Origin: Zingiber officinale
Lineage: Eukaryota; Streptophyta; Magnoliopsida; Zingiberales; Zingiberaceae
DNA length: 64,000 nucleotides
NCBI RefSeq assembly: GCF_018446385.1
Contig: NC_055999.1
Coordinates: 82,599,859 to 82,663,858 of the forward strand
Reading direction: 5' to 3'
Every line of letters starts with the position of its first letter. Position 1 is the first letter of the stretch. Below the pieces are notes generated by a model that was given only the letters and a program-made list of their open reading frames with translations, had not been told where the DNA came from and did not search any database. Position numbers and translations under genes: made by a program. Positions 25,064 through 36,507 of the stretch are shown here, in pieces.

Positions 25064-26720
25064 ATGTTACACTACAACAAAAATGGTTTTTCATGGCTCA
25101 GCATCAACATCGCACATTAAAAGCATGCCACCAATGTTAGTATTTATGCCGTGCCCATCCATGTGTGTTGTTAATATTATTATAGCTTATACAAACAACG
25201 ACGTGCAAAAAATGCACGCCTTAAATAGTCATTGCTGTTAAAATTTAATATTTACGTCCTACATTGCACGTTGTTAATAGTGTTACAATAAATTTTTTAT
25301 TTATAATAAAATTTATTATTTACAAGATTTGTTATCTTAACGACCCCCATAGAGTCGGCGCTATGGATATGGAGGGAGGTTCATGAAAGTACAACACTCA
25401 AATCACATTGTTAATAAAAGATTACAAATAGACTAATTATAACAAAGCTCCAAATTCCCAAATCTCTCGCGCCCCTCTCTTTCTCTTCTTCAGCAATCTA
25501 TCACGCCGATCTTTTTTCTCTTTGTGCAACCCTTTTTTCTCTCCTTTAGTGGCGACAAATTTCTCGAACTCTTCTCTTTGTTCTCTCCTTCAGTGGCGAC
25601 AAATTTCTCACGCGCTTGTCTCTATTCTCTCCCTCAACGGTGATAGATGTACATCTACAGAATCCTTTCTTCTAATTGTCCTTGTTCTAGCAAGTAGATT
25701 CGTGTCACGATTTCAGATTTACACTGCGCTTCTCATCTTATGTGAGTTCCAAATCTATCCACGTTTATAAATCTACCTTTTCTCTCAATTTTGTGGTATT
25801 TGATTTCATTGATTTTGTAGCAGATTTGGGTCACAGATTGTTATGAATTCAAGTCATTTATTGATTGAACAATCGAACACAGTCATAGCTACTAGAGCAC
25901 TTGGACAATCGTTTGTTTTCAAAATATAAAATAAGAACGTTTTTTATAGCTGTTCGATTAATTCGAGGCATTGCAGATAAAAACCTTCTATATCATGTTG
26001 TCCATCAAGAGTTTCACCCTATGCCCTTGCCTTTGTCATTTCAGTGTATATATCAGTGTATTGATGTGGCTATCTTTCCACTCAAGTGAAACTCCAAAGA
26101 AAGAGGCTGATGAACCATAAGAGGGAGTTAGAGAAGAAGCATTAGCCTTAGAGTCCATTTGTTTGACATTCAATTTTAATTTTACTTACTAGGCATGTAA
26201 CTACTAGTTTCAACTTGTCCAATTTCAAATAATACAGAAGTGGTCCTATCCATATTTTTTCCGGATTGGACTAGTTCCATTTTAATCGGCTAGTTACAAA
26301 AACAATGTCAATTCAATAACTGGTTACCAAGAATATGCTAGTAGCCAAAGTTGCCAATCAACAGGCAGCCTTGACAGCTTATTGTTGCTTTCTGAGTAGC
26401 CTATCAATGTTTCATGACATCATGATTATCTTTTAAATAGATTATCAGTTTTTGAATTTTTTTTAATCAAATTATCTTTTAAAAAAGATAATTTGACTAT
26501 CTTTTTAAAAAAAGAAAAAGTCCAAGTTATCCTAAAAGCTATAATCACATAAATATATAATCTAATATCATTTTGTAAACCAGGGATAAGATCTCGAGGA
26601 GTGTCGCACACCTTCAGTTCAACACAACTTTCTAAATAAGTTGGATCAGATCCAAAAATGTAAACACCATTTTGTGCCAAAGCATTTCAACAATCAACAA
26701 TCACAGGATATGCAACAATT
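25064..26720 (+). mobile_element. Possible CACTA-like terminus and derived DNA
   Basis: The segment starts CACTACAACAAAAA exactly where the carboxypeptidase copy is broken. A TC-rich, leader-like stretch at 25465-25640 carries an internal duplication of AGTGGCGACAAATTTCTC (about 25548 and 25593), as in a transposase 5' leader. No matching right end (TTTTGTTGTAGTG) was found before 26720, where homology to the downstream flank of the intact gene begins. It may be a truncated transposon or only a chance terminus. No gene is supported. Confidence 0.4.
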
Positions 26721-26945
26721 TGGAGATTCAATTTTTACACCATTTGAACAAACAAAATGTCTAAACTTTAACAATTTGAACTCATCTTTCAGTCAGAAAG
26801 ATGCTCAATGCTCATACCTCGATAGAGGAAAAGCAATATACAATAACAATCACCATGATTATAGAGTAAAAAAAACATTAGTAATGTTTTCCTTGATCTT
26901 GTTCATACTAAGATAAAACTCCATGATGAAGGGAAGAAAAATATA

Positions 26946-29764
26946 TCATAGTAGTTCACCAGAAATCCATCTCATGATCATAGCTAGACATTCTTGTGGT
27001 TGATACTCTGGAGCTGTGTGTCCAGCACCCTATATGAAAATAATGAGAACTAATTTGCCATGAACATGACCAAACAATTCATTCAAATAGTACAAGGATA
27101 GGAAAATATCATATATGTTTTCGACATACCTTCACAGTTGCAAATGTCAAATTATTGGAATATGTCATTGTATACCTATCAGGATTTGATGAACAGTAAG
27201 TAGAATAATCCCAAAACAGTTGACTTTCTTGTAACACTTGAAACAAAGCGTACCCAGCAACTTGGCCACCAACATGCCAAGATCTCCAGCCTTCCATAAT
27301 AGAAGAATTCAAGGACTTTATCCATTGTTTTGTCCCCGAGAAAGGTACCACTAGATCATGATCACCACTGGGAATGAAGAAACCTTGCAATGACCAAATT
27401 GTTGTCTAACAAAGCAACAAATAATGTTCATATTAATTTGATCACCTGTAAACCAAAGCACGATATCCTCTTTGCAAAAGGCTGAAATGATACTTGATAT
27501 TACTCTTGAGTTCCTTTGTGTACGGTAAGTAAATATTACACCTTACCCATTCTTTAATTGTCTCCTTCAACAGTATTTACATCACTCATGAGACTTTTAA
27601 CTTTAAGCTCCATTCATTTGTGTTCTAGGTTTTTTTATCGCAAGGTCTTTAAATGATAGAAACAATGGGGAAAAGTATACCTTTTTGACATTGAGTGCCG
27701 TCCTCACAATGTCGTTGTTAGCCCAATAGTAAGCCAGAGCATAAACATAACACTATGAATAGCAAACATGGTAAATTTACCTAGCACAATAAAATTAGAA
27801 ATTCATTCATCAAATGGAGTTAAGTCCTTACTCGACAATTCTGATCGGGAAATAGTGGTGGGTGAAGAATGTTTTGATTCTCCTTCAAAATTCGTTTACC
27901 AGAAGTTGTGCTTGCACGACTAGACAGGGGTTTCCATCGACACTCAGGACAATACATTTCTAAAATGTGTGCCTCATTAATTTCCGATAAGAATGACTGC
28001 CCATGAAGCATATTTGTTATATTTCAAAAAACTTAAAAAGATTTATGTAAATATAATTATAGATTATTAGGATTGTTTAGTTTCAATTTTAGAGGATATA
28101 TGGATGTTAAATCTCTTGGTAAATATCATAGTCGAATGAAAATTTATTTGTCTTGCCGTTCAAGCTCAAACTGAATTCATGTTGGTGGTTTGTAGCGGAA
28201 CTAGTAGTGAACCAAGATGAACTGATTCCTTTGACTAGGTCTTGATTTGTTCAGTTTCCTCGACTACATTGCTTATGTACATTCACTACATTACTTGACT
28301 TGTTCAGTTTCCCCAACCTTGTTGCCCATGTTTAGTGTTGTTAGAGTTTCATTTATGTATTTCATTGTTCGTGTTGTTGTTTACATTGACTCACATTGGT
28401 AAATGAGTTAAGATACATCTGACATTGTGAAGTGGTGGGGTTTTCATAGGCTTGTCCGCTGCAACTTTTTTGTATCATCTGAAAGTTCAGAAAGTAAAGT
28501 GATACCAAAGATCATTTTGAGAAATTCGTCCTAGTTGATCTACTAAGATTACCTCAAAGAAGTCATCTGATATGATCCCCATGCTGTGAGCATAAGATAT
28601 TTTAGAATTCTTATCGACTTTTCCACCTGTGGCTGGGTTGCCAATAATGTAACCCTGAAAGCCATTGATGATAAGTAAATACTTTTTCTATCATATACTA
28701 TCAGATGACAACAATTAAAAGATCCTAAATAGGTATTTTCCATTCATTGCCAATGGCCCATCAATTCTAGCAATTTACCTGGAGGTTAAGTAGTGGCTCT
28801 TTCCCTTCATCAATTCCTGGATTACAGTAAATGAAAATGGATCTCACTTCACAGTTCACACTCTCATGAATAGTTTACATTAAAAGTAGAGTTACCATCC
28901 AATATTCTTTTGGCCACCATAGGTACAATTTTTCCAGCATATGAATCCCCAGCAATGTAGAGGGGATTGGAGATGAACTGTGGGTGCTCAACAAGCCACT
29001 GCAAAAGTGAAAGATTTCATCTTTAAGGCACTTACAGTAATTACATCCGGAATATATATGATCCTTCCCACCTGTATAAGAAACTTATAAGCCTGTTCGG
29101 ACCAAATAGTATCGTTGGCATCATACCCTTCATATTTTCTTGAGTATGAGAATCCAGAACCCAATGGGGAATCTAAAAAGATCACGTTGGCTATCTGCAT
29201 GTATGTTTTTACGTATACAGGATGATCAAAAGTATGCATCTTATTTCCTCCAAGATTACTCAACAAGAAGAAGAAGTTACCTTCGTCCAGGAATAAGGAT
29301 GGTAGACCAAGCTTGGCAGGCTCCCGTTGTACTCGGCTGCCACAAATTTCAGGGGGCCTGCGAGTGGATTTCTACTATGAAACGAGAGTAGCTAATCATA
29401 GCAAACATGGAAATTTCACCCACCGATTTCGAAGACTAATCCGCTGAAGGCAGAGCACCTGGGGCCGCCGGTCAGCCAGAGGAGCAGGGGGTCCTCTGCC
29501 GGATTGTTCTCCGACTCGATGAAGTAGTAGAAAAACTCACCGCCGTGGTCCTGGTCCACCTCCACGTACCTGCACCAACGAGAGCAGAGGTTCATGGGGG
29601 TCAGAGCAAAGTTAAGGTTGGGGGAAACAACATCCGGACCCTGTCTCTAAGTAGAAGGGAAGGGGGCCTTGGAATCCAGGTAAATAGGTGACCACAGAAG
29701 ATGAGAGAGCAGAGGAAAAGAAGCAGAGAAAGATCAGCGAGACAATCAGGAGAGGGATTTCCAT
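26946..29764 (-). CDS. Serine carboxypeptidase-like protein, 14 exons, 465 aa
   Basis: Exons (minus): 29764-29640, 29569-29424, 29357-29281, 29194-29072, 28998-28896, 28816-28779, 28654-28553, 28478-28395, 27996-27832, 27752-27681, 27564-27446, 27367-27254, 27175-27130, 27029-26946. All borders are GT/AG, phases match throughout, and the sum is 1398 nt ending in TGA. ATG 29764 is chosen because a hydrophobic signal peptide follows ([16 protein letters not shown]). Family S10 landmarks are the oxyanion-hole region GGPRCS (76-81), [10 protein letters not shown], nucleophile Ser176 in GDSYAGK, SGDHD (385-389, Asp389 the likely catalytic acid) and His442 in GAGHTAPEY. Exon number, size and the [19 protein letters not shown] start fit plant SCPL clade I, which includes acyltransferases as well as peptidases, acting in the vacuole or secretory path. 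Arg79 replaces the normally invariant glycine of GGPGCS. Substrate is unknown. Confidence 0.93.
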
Positions 29765-30230
29765 CTTCTTCCTCCTCCAGTCCTCCTTCCTTCTACCTTC
29801 TTCCTTTTTATTTGGGTGATCTAGAGTTTCAAAAATGATTAAATAGTCAACCAAGATGGTACGGCACTGATTAGTACAGCTCGATCTCCTACGATTACAG
29901 CCACATTAGCAGAGCAGTCAAAGATGGAACAGTAGTGGCGGGAGATGAGGAATATAATAAGCAAAGTAATATAGAACGTACAAAATACCCAAATTATTAT
30001 AATGAATCAGTCGATGTGAAGGTTGATCCTGGCGATTAAAATGTTGAATGGACAAGTCCAGGGATATGCGATGCGCTGCGATGTCTCTCAAAGGAAAAGC
30101 ATTGTGATGTGGCATTCTCTTAAATGTATAAATATTATTATATGCCAGATTCCAAATAACCTTCTTAAAATCTGGTCAGCGGTAGTATAATATATTTATA
30201 AACATTCTCTCCTCAGCTTTCAAATCACTT
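29765..30230 (-). promoter_or_regulatory. Upstream region of the carboxypeptidase-like gene
   Basis: AT-rich non-coding DNA directly upstream of ATG 29764. No clear TATA box at a sensible distance can be assigned by eye. The region ends where retroelement-like sequence seems to begin. Confidence 0.35.
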
Positions 30231-31568
30231 ATTTCTTTCATATTATTTTTATTTTTTTTTCTTTTCTTTCTTTTTCACGCCACCACCAACCGTGAATTTT
30301 GCAAGTCGATAACTTCAACTTTGTATTCGAAATTTAGATCCGATATTAGATTTAGAAACATCTTCACAAGAAGTATCTAGTACTACTCATTTTATAAGAT
30401 TTTCTTTCGATTATGTTCGAATTTCGTCGATTTCTTGCTCCTTGGGACTTGGGGTAACTCGATTTAAACTCTTAACAGGAATTTTGGGCTTTCTTTGTGG
30501 TAATTTCAGAAACTAAGCTTTTGAAAATTGATTATTAGGGTTCACTTGAATTTTTATTATTGATATGTGATATATTATTGGTGGTTGGTTGTAGGTGCTA
30601 TATTTGAGTCGATTGGAGATATTAATTACTTTTTAGAATTTATTTAGATATTATTTCAAAATTTTAAATTTATTAAATTAGGATTTTCGATCTTTGTCCG
30701 TCAAACGTCCATGTATAAATGATTGATGAAATGTTGGGATGTGAATATGGAACAACTTAGCACGAGGAATAGCTCTAAGAAAGCTCTCTTATGTCTGAAC
30801 TAGGTATTTTAATATTATTGGATGTTGATAAAAATAAAATATATAATTTATTTCTACATTAGGAAAATTAAATTTGTACTTTGGTTAGTGATGCAATAAT
30901 TTCAAAATTGTTGGAAATCCTTAGCCATGGACAGCTCGAAGTTGAGATGATAGTCATATATCTCAAACAATCAATATTATGTCACAACGCTTCAACTTTT
31001 AACCTGATGATGTATGACAATGGTCTTCTTTTGTTCTTTTTAACAAAATAGACACTACAACTCTCTTCTTTCTTAGTTTCTCTTCCCTTTTCTTTCTTAG
31101 TTTCTCTTCCCTTTTCTTTCCTTTTCTCTCACCCATACTTCACACAAAAAGTATGACTTATAGGATAAGATAAGAATATGGATAGTCATTTAATTATGAA
31201 GTTACTAACATTCACTTATGTTAGTGGAGTCATTTATGTTAGTGGAGCCATGAAATGGAGTTACTAGCATTCATTTATGTTGGTGGAGTCATAAGATGGA
31301 GTTACTAACATTCACTCATGTTAGTGGAGTCATGAGATAAAGTTACTAACATTCATTTATCTTAGTGGAATCATGAGATGAAATTACTAACATTCACTCA
31401 TGTTAGTGGAGTCATGAGATGAGGTTACTAACATACATTTACATTAGTGTAGTCATTTATGTTAGTTGAGTTATGAGATAACCCTCATTATCCCATTTGA
31501 ATGCCTTATAATGGGCATACATTACTAACACCATATGACTATCCCACAGTGGGCATAAGTTATTAACA
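30231..31568 (-). mobile_element. LTR of a minus-strand retroelement, outer border uncertain
   Basis: On the minus strand a purine-rich tract (AAGTGGGAGA) directly precedes TGTTAATAACTTATGCCC at 31568, the typical PPT/LTR start. The U3-like part contains a 41-bp tandem array (31185-31450). A 27-bp duplication with TTCTTTCTTAGTTTCTC lies at about 31065-31120. The far LTR end is not recognisable; 30231 is a guess from the change in texture. Confidence 0.5.
31185..31450. repeat. 41-bp tandem repeats in LTR U3
   Basis: About six imperfect units of the type GTTACTAACATTCACTCATG followed by TTAGTGGAGTCATGAGATG. Each unit contains an inverted pair CTAACAT / ATGTTAG. Confidence 0.8.
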
Positions 31569-33762
31569 TCTCCCACTTGTACACAAGGACATTTAATTTT
31601 CATCACTAAATTATAACTCATGTGACCCATCATATCACCATACTAGGCTTTCATACAGGGTTGAACGTTGTGCGACTTGCGAGCACACCTGCATATAAAA
31701 CTACTCAATACATCTGTTAGGATGATTGAATAATCATCATTATATCATAAGATACAAAATCTCATTGTACCCCAGATCCAACACTAATTCTATCCACCGA
31801 GATACTTTCCTCATCGAAAGTAATCCCCAAATGACACTCAATTTTATATTCACTAATATGTTTTAATCTCTACATAGATAAACATGAAAGACTAGTCGGT
31901 GAATATTATATACTGATATATTGTCAATTGGTCTTTCTTTTTCCAAACTCAAATCTATCAATCTCAACTCAGTTGCTTTCCTAGACCTGTCCCTCAGACC
32001 TCAATTTATTATCCGTACCATTGGTAAACAGACTAAAGTAGCAAACACTAAATCATGACATCAAGAAACAACTGAAAGTAATAAAGGCTCAAGAAATCCC
32101 ACCTCGAGGATTTTATATCTCACATAGTGGGGTTTGGGGATATCAAGTTATTGTCTCTTACAATATGGCTCCAACTATCCCAGTCATCTTATACACATGG
32201 TATGAAACATGTGCCATAATGTTAATCCCCCATCTCTTAGAAGGGCATATGTCAATTTTCGCTAATATTGTGTAGGTATGAGACTCAGTCTACACATAAG
32301 ATGTAAGTAACCGGGATTGTTTTGATATGGTAAACCAAGTTCAGTTAGGTGTTGTGTGTATTTGATCCTTGCGTCTAAGTGTGTAGGAACTTAGGAACAC
32401 AACAAGTCAAGCAGAAGACGTAGCTAGTGAGAAGGATGGCACTAGAAGGGAATCGAAGGGGTTGGTGCATCTAAAGGACGAGGTGCCGTGGAAGAGTATA
32501 CCGTCAAACAAGAAGGACATGTGCAGTGGTCCAAGGGACGAGAAGTAAGGGAGGAAGACTACTCGAGGAGAAGGCCGAAGTTAGGTTCAGGTGAGCTCAA
32601 TTTCGAACGACCAGAGCATCACCCAAGTGAGCGAAACAAAAAATGGTTAACAAGGGAAGTTAATCATTTTTGAATGATTAGTACCGAAGGCATCTTCATA
32701 GGCTTGGAAGGCGCCTTCAATGAACAATGCAAAGGCGCCTTCCAGTGACTGTTAGCAGAGATAAGGTTTTATCTTCGACATATAAGACTTATCTAATGGA
32801 AGGTGCCTTGAACCATCTTGGAGGCGCATTCCAGCTTTGGATAGAGTTTTCTAGAGACTATAAAAAGACTCATGGAGTTAGGAAATCATCAAGAACTGAG
32901 GAACCTTTCAGCCTCAGATAGAGTTTTCAGGAGCTATAAAAAGACTCCTAGAGGTAGGAAATCATCAAGAACTTGAATTACAACTCTTGTAATACTTTAC
33001 TAGCATTTCTTTGAGCTTTTCAATGATTGTAAGAGGCTTCTCTGCCTGCAACAAAGGAGATCTTTTAGTGTCTTTCAATACCTTGGATTAATAACCACGT
33101 AGGTTGTAATCAAGTAAAAATTCTGGCCTCTTAATCTTCCCTTTTAAGTTATTTAGTTTAGTTTTATTATTGTCAGATTTAATTGTGCTACTAATTAAAT
33201 CTAAATATCAAGAAAGATCATTTTAAATATTGTAGGTAATTCACCCCCTCTTACCAAGCCCCGCTACACTAATATAAGACTCTACCCAGAGATCTCTGAG
33301 AGAGTACCTTAAAGACATATCACAATTCATAGGTGATATTTAAGATCTCAAACCTGGCTTCTTACAGGCAATATGGATGTGACTACGTCCATGTCGATCA
33401 TGTCACATATAACCTCATCATGAACACATATTAGGGCGACTTAAGTTCAAGCAGGGCTACTCTCAAAACCTCTTACAACTAGAAACCGTCTTATCCCCAC
33501 TTTTGGAGGTGGTTACTTGTGTGATAGAGTTGACCTTGCCTGCCTGACATATCTATTATATTACAGAACATATATATATATATATATAGTGCATTACAAA
33601 GATGTTATATATATAAATATGACCAATCAATGCACAAGAAGTTATATATTTCATTAAGCATCACTATAGTCAAATCGATACAAACTAAGACATGTCATAA
33701 AGTACACAAACCTAATGACTCTCTATCCCATAAAAGAGTCTCTATTAATAGGTTTAGTAAAG
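31569..33762 (-). mobile_element. Internal 3' region of the minus-strand retroelement, with nested insert
   Basis: Non-coding DNA upstream (minus strand) of the PPT at about 31569-31578. No gag, RT or integrase motif is present, so the coding part is missing. It is interrupted by an apparently foreign segment at about 32330-33285 and cut off at 33763 by the Tat-like LTR. A TA run lies at about 33570-33590. Confidence 0.4.
32330..33285 (+). mobile_element. Nested non-coding repeat element with GGCGCC motifs
   Basis: This stretch differs in texture from its surroundings, being purine-rich with many GACGAG and GAAGGAC words. It carries GAAGGCGCCTTC-type palindromes (near 32710, 32735 and 32812) and a duplicated block GAGTTTTCTAGAGACTATAAAA / GAGTTTTCAGGAGCTATAAAA type (about 32845 and 32922). 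It ends with GTAATTCACCCCCTCTTACC, a tail style seen in plant LTR-element derivatives. No target duplication or coding region was found; borders are approximate. Confidence 0.4.
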
Positions 33763-34514
33763 GCGCTGGGCACGTGGCGCTCTCCGAGTTGCTGACGTAG
33801 ATCTCCGACCGGTCGCACGGCGCTCCGACGAACCTGCAAAGAAATCGGGCCGGGAAGGGGTTCCCGGCGACGATCCTCCGACGCTCAAGTCAGGCAAGTG
33901 GACAGCAAAGAAGTGGCTCCAAATATCAGAGAATGCGTACCTCCGATGAAGTGCAAGGCTCCTTATATAGGGCTGGGAAGGAGCTCATGCACACATATCG
34001 AGACGAATACGTGTCCTCAGCCCATACCCCAGCATAGGCTTGTCAGAAGAGCATGCCTGACGCCATACTGCTACAGTCCGAGCACCTCCATGATGGGACA
34101 TTAAAACATTCCGATCTAAGATTCCGTACATGGCTTGTCCTCCGAATATGCCTACTGTCAGAGGATGTTTCTTTGTTCTTGTCTTCTGTTCAGGGCGAGG
34201 GTCCAGTCGTTCGACAGTACCGTTACGTCCGACTGGCCCTAAGTACGAATCTGCTCAAGAGAGTCTCGCTCGTGTGCTCGGATGCGCCTGTCAGTTGCTG
34301 CTTTATGCCTATGCTGAGCGGACCGTCCGCTCGGCTAGGCGAGCTTCTTCACCCTGAGCGTCGAAAACCCAACTCCTTGTCGGGCTCTGTGCCTCTGCTT
34401 ATATTCCTCTAGGCCGATCGACACCTCTTTCTCGATCGGCCTCTTGGCCTTGGGTCGCCACGTGGCTTTGACTTCCTTCAGAAAAGGGGGTCCTCCATCC
34501 TTATCACCGGATCA
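33763..34514 (-). mobile_element. Tat-like LTR copy 1 (minus), outer end truncated
   Basis: On the minus strand it starts TGATCCGGTGATAAGG at 34514, preceded by a purine tract (GAGGAGGCAAG). It is homologous in reverse to the LTRs at 35701-36480 and 43931-44734. It lacks the last roughly 30 bases of those LTRs (TTCGGACAGGATCA) and stops at CCAGCG against the neighbouring retroelement. Confidence 0.8.
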
Positions 34515-35150
34515 CTTGCCTCCTCTTCAAGTCTAGTCGAAGGAGGCGAAGTCCGACTGACTGGACCGCCGGTCTGATTGAATAACGCTTGTTGAACTAG
34601 CCCATGGAATGCTCTTCCGCTCGGCTCTTCTTTTCTGTCATGCTCGTTCGGCGTTATTCCATGGATGCCTTCTTCGATATCACGTTGGAATTTGTGCCAA
34701 ATCTTTATAATTAAAGCTGAGCACGCCTTTCTTAAATGCGCCCTGTGTCCGCCCGACACGTGGCGGACTAGCTATCGTCAGCGTACGACAGTGGCGATAC
34801 CTTTGATGGGACAACCGTCGTTTGAAATGGACGGTCTGATGGCAACTTTGTTTTTTGCGACCTAAATCCGACGGTGGAGGCCGCTCGGCCCCCACCCTAT
34901 AAAACTTAATCCTCTCCTCTCCGCCGCATTCTCGTTTCTTCGTGCTCAAAGTTTCTGCTGCTGTCTTTGCTCCGGTGATCTTGTTCTTCGACTTGTCGGC
35001 GCCTCCACAGCCTCCTTCTTCAATCATCTTCTCCTTCGTAAGCTTTATTACTACATCCCTTGCCTTTTTCCATTGTCTGTCCTATTCATTTTATCGTCGC
35101 CCTCCGTTTGCTTCCCGATTTTCTTTTTTGCCTCCTGTTTCTTTTCGACT

Positions 35151-35402
35151 ATGGCGAGTACTTCTCGACCATCAGTTGGTGCTCCTGGTCTTTGGTATAT
35201 GACCATGGAGAGCCATTTTGACGAGGAAGACGCCCTACGTCTTGTTCGGACATATGAGATCCCTACTGACCATGAAATAGTTTTAGCTACTCCTTCCAAT
35301 CGGCCCCATGACCCGCCGATCGGCACAATTTGTTTTTTCCAAGACCAATTTTTGGTCGGGCTGCGATTTCCTCCTCACCAGTTCCTCCTTCAAATGGCGG
35401 CT
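35151..35402 (+). pseudogene. Antisense ORF of the left Tat-like copy, N-terminus only
   Basis: From ATG 35151 the frame reads MASTSRPSVGAPGLWYMTME, then VLATPSNRPHDPPIGTICFF and DQFLVGLRFPPHQFLLQ, after which the inverted duplication begins. It is clearly homologous to the ORF starting at 43275 (MASSSQPQDPALGPWYTTME ... DQFIAGLRFPIHPFIVE), which resembles the plant gypsy-type putative transposase domain (Transposase_28). Relative to its own LTR (34514) it lies antisense and about 640 bp upstream, the same arrangement as at 43 kb. It is truncated after about 81 residues. Confidence 0.75.
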
Positions 35403-35700
35403 GTCCCATCAAAGGTAACGCCACCGACGTACGCTGACGATAGCTAGTCCGCCACGTGTCGGGCGGACACAGGGCGCATTTAAGAAAGGCGTGCTCAGCC
35501 TTAATTATAAAGATTTGGCACAAATTCCAACGTGATATCGAAGAAGGCATCCATGGAATAACGCCGAACGGGCATGACAGAAAAGAAGAGCCGAGCGGAA
35601 GAGCATTCCATGGGCTGGTTCAACGAGCGTTATTCAATCAGACCGGCGGTCCAGTCAGTCAGACTTCGCCTCCTTCGACTAGACTTGAAGAGGAGGCAAG

Positions 35701-36480
35701 TGATTCGGTAATAAGGATGGGGGACCCCCTTTTCTGAAGGAAGTCAAAGTCACGTGGCGACCCAAGGCCAAGAGGCCGATCGGGAAAGAGGTGCCAATCG
35801 GCCTAGAGGAATATAAGCAGAGGCACAGAGCCCGACAAGGAGTTGGGTTTCCGACGCTCAGGGTGAAGAAGCTCACCTGGCCGAGCGGACGGTCCGCTCA
35901 GCATAAGCATAAAGCAGCAACTGACAAGCGTAGCCGAGCACACGAGCGAGACTCTCTTGAGCAGATTCGTACTTAGGGCCGGTCGGATGTAACGGTACGG
36001 TCGAACGGCTGGACCCTCGCCCTGAACAGAAGACAAGAACAAAGAAACATCCTCTGACAGTAGGCATATTCAGAGGACAAGCCATGTACGGAATCTTAGA
36101 CCGGAATGTTCTAATGTCCCATCATGGAGGTGCTCGGACTGTAGCAGTATGACGTCAGGCATGCTCTTCCGACAAGCCCATGCTGGGGTATGGGCTGAGG
36201 ACACGTATTCATCTCGATATGTGTGCATAAGCTCCTTCCCAGCCCTATATAAGGAGCCTTGCACTTCATCGGAGGTACGCATTCTCTGACATTCGGAGCC
36301 ACTTCTTTGTTGTCCACTTGCCTGACTTGAGCGTCGGAGGATCGTCGCCGGGAACCCCTTCCCGGCCCGATTTCTTTGCAGGTTCGTCGGAGCGCCGTGC
36401 GACCGACCGGAGATCTACGTCAGCAACTCGAAGAGCGCCACGTGCCCAGCGTCCGTTGATTCAGCTTTCGGACAGGATCA
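35701..36480 (+). mobile_element. Tat-like LTR copy 2
   Basis: It starts TGATTCGG after a purine tract (GAGGAGGCAAG, to 35700) and ends CGGACAGGATCA; the termini TGATYC and GGATCA are complementary. It is homologous to 43931-44734. It serves as the 5' LTR of the pol that follows. No primer site remains: within about 30 bp the sequence enters the middle of protease, so the primer site and gag are deleted. Pre-LTR internal sequence also lies on its left, so both flanks are internal. Confidence 0.85.
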
Positions 36481-36507
36481 TATACTATTCACCGCATTTT
36501 CATTAAT

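Larger units (their letters stand above)
33763..36455. repeat. Large inverted duplication, arms about 1.05 kb, spacer about 0.57 kb
   Basis: The left arm (33763 to about 34822) is the reverse complement of the right arm (about 35395-36455), covering an LTR and about 300 bp of the adjacent internal region. The spacer carries the start of an antisense-type ORF. The right arm's junction lies near CCCATCAAAGG at 35406, mirrored by CCTTTGATGGG at about 34800. Confidence 0.85.

Noticed and set aside
26641..26916. 91-codon frame downstream of the carboxypeptidase-like gene
   Set aside because: Part of it lies in the flank duplicated at 24087-24230, where the frame is not kept; no domain or expression signal.
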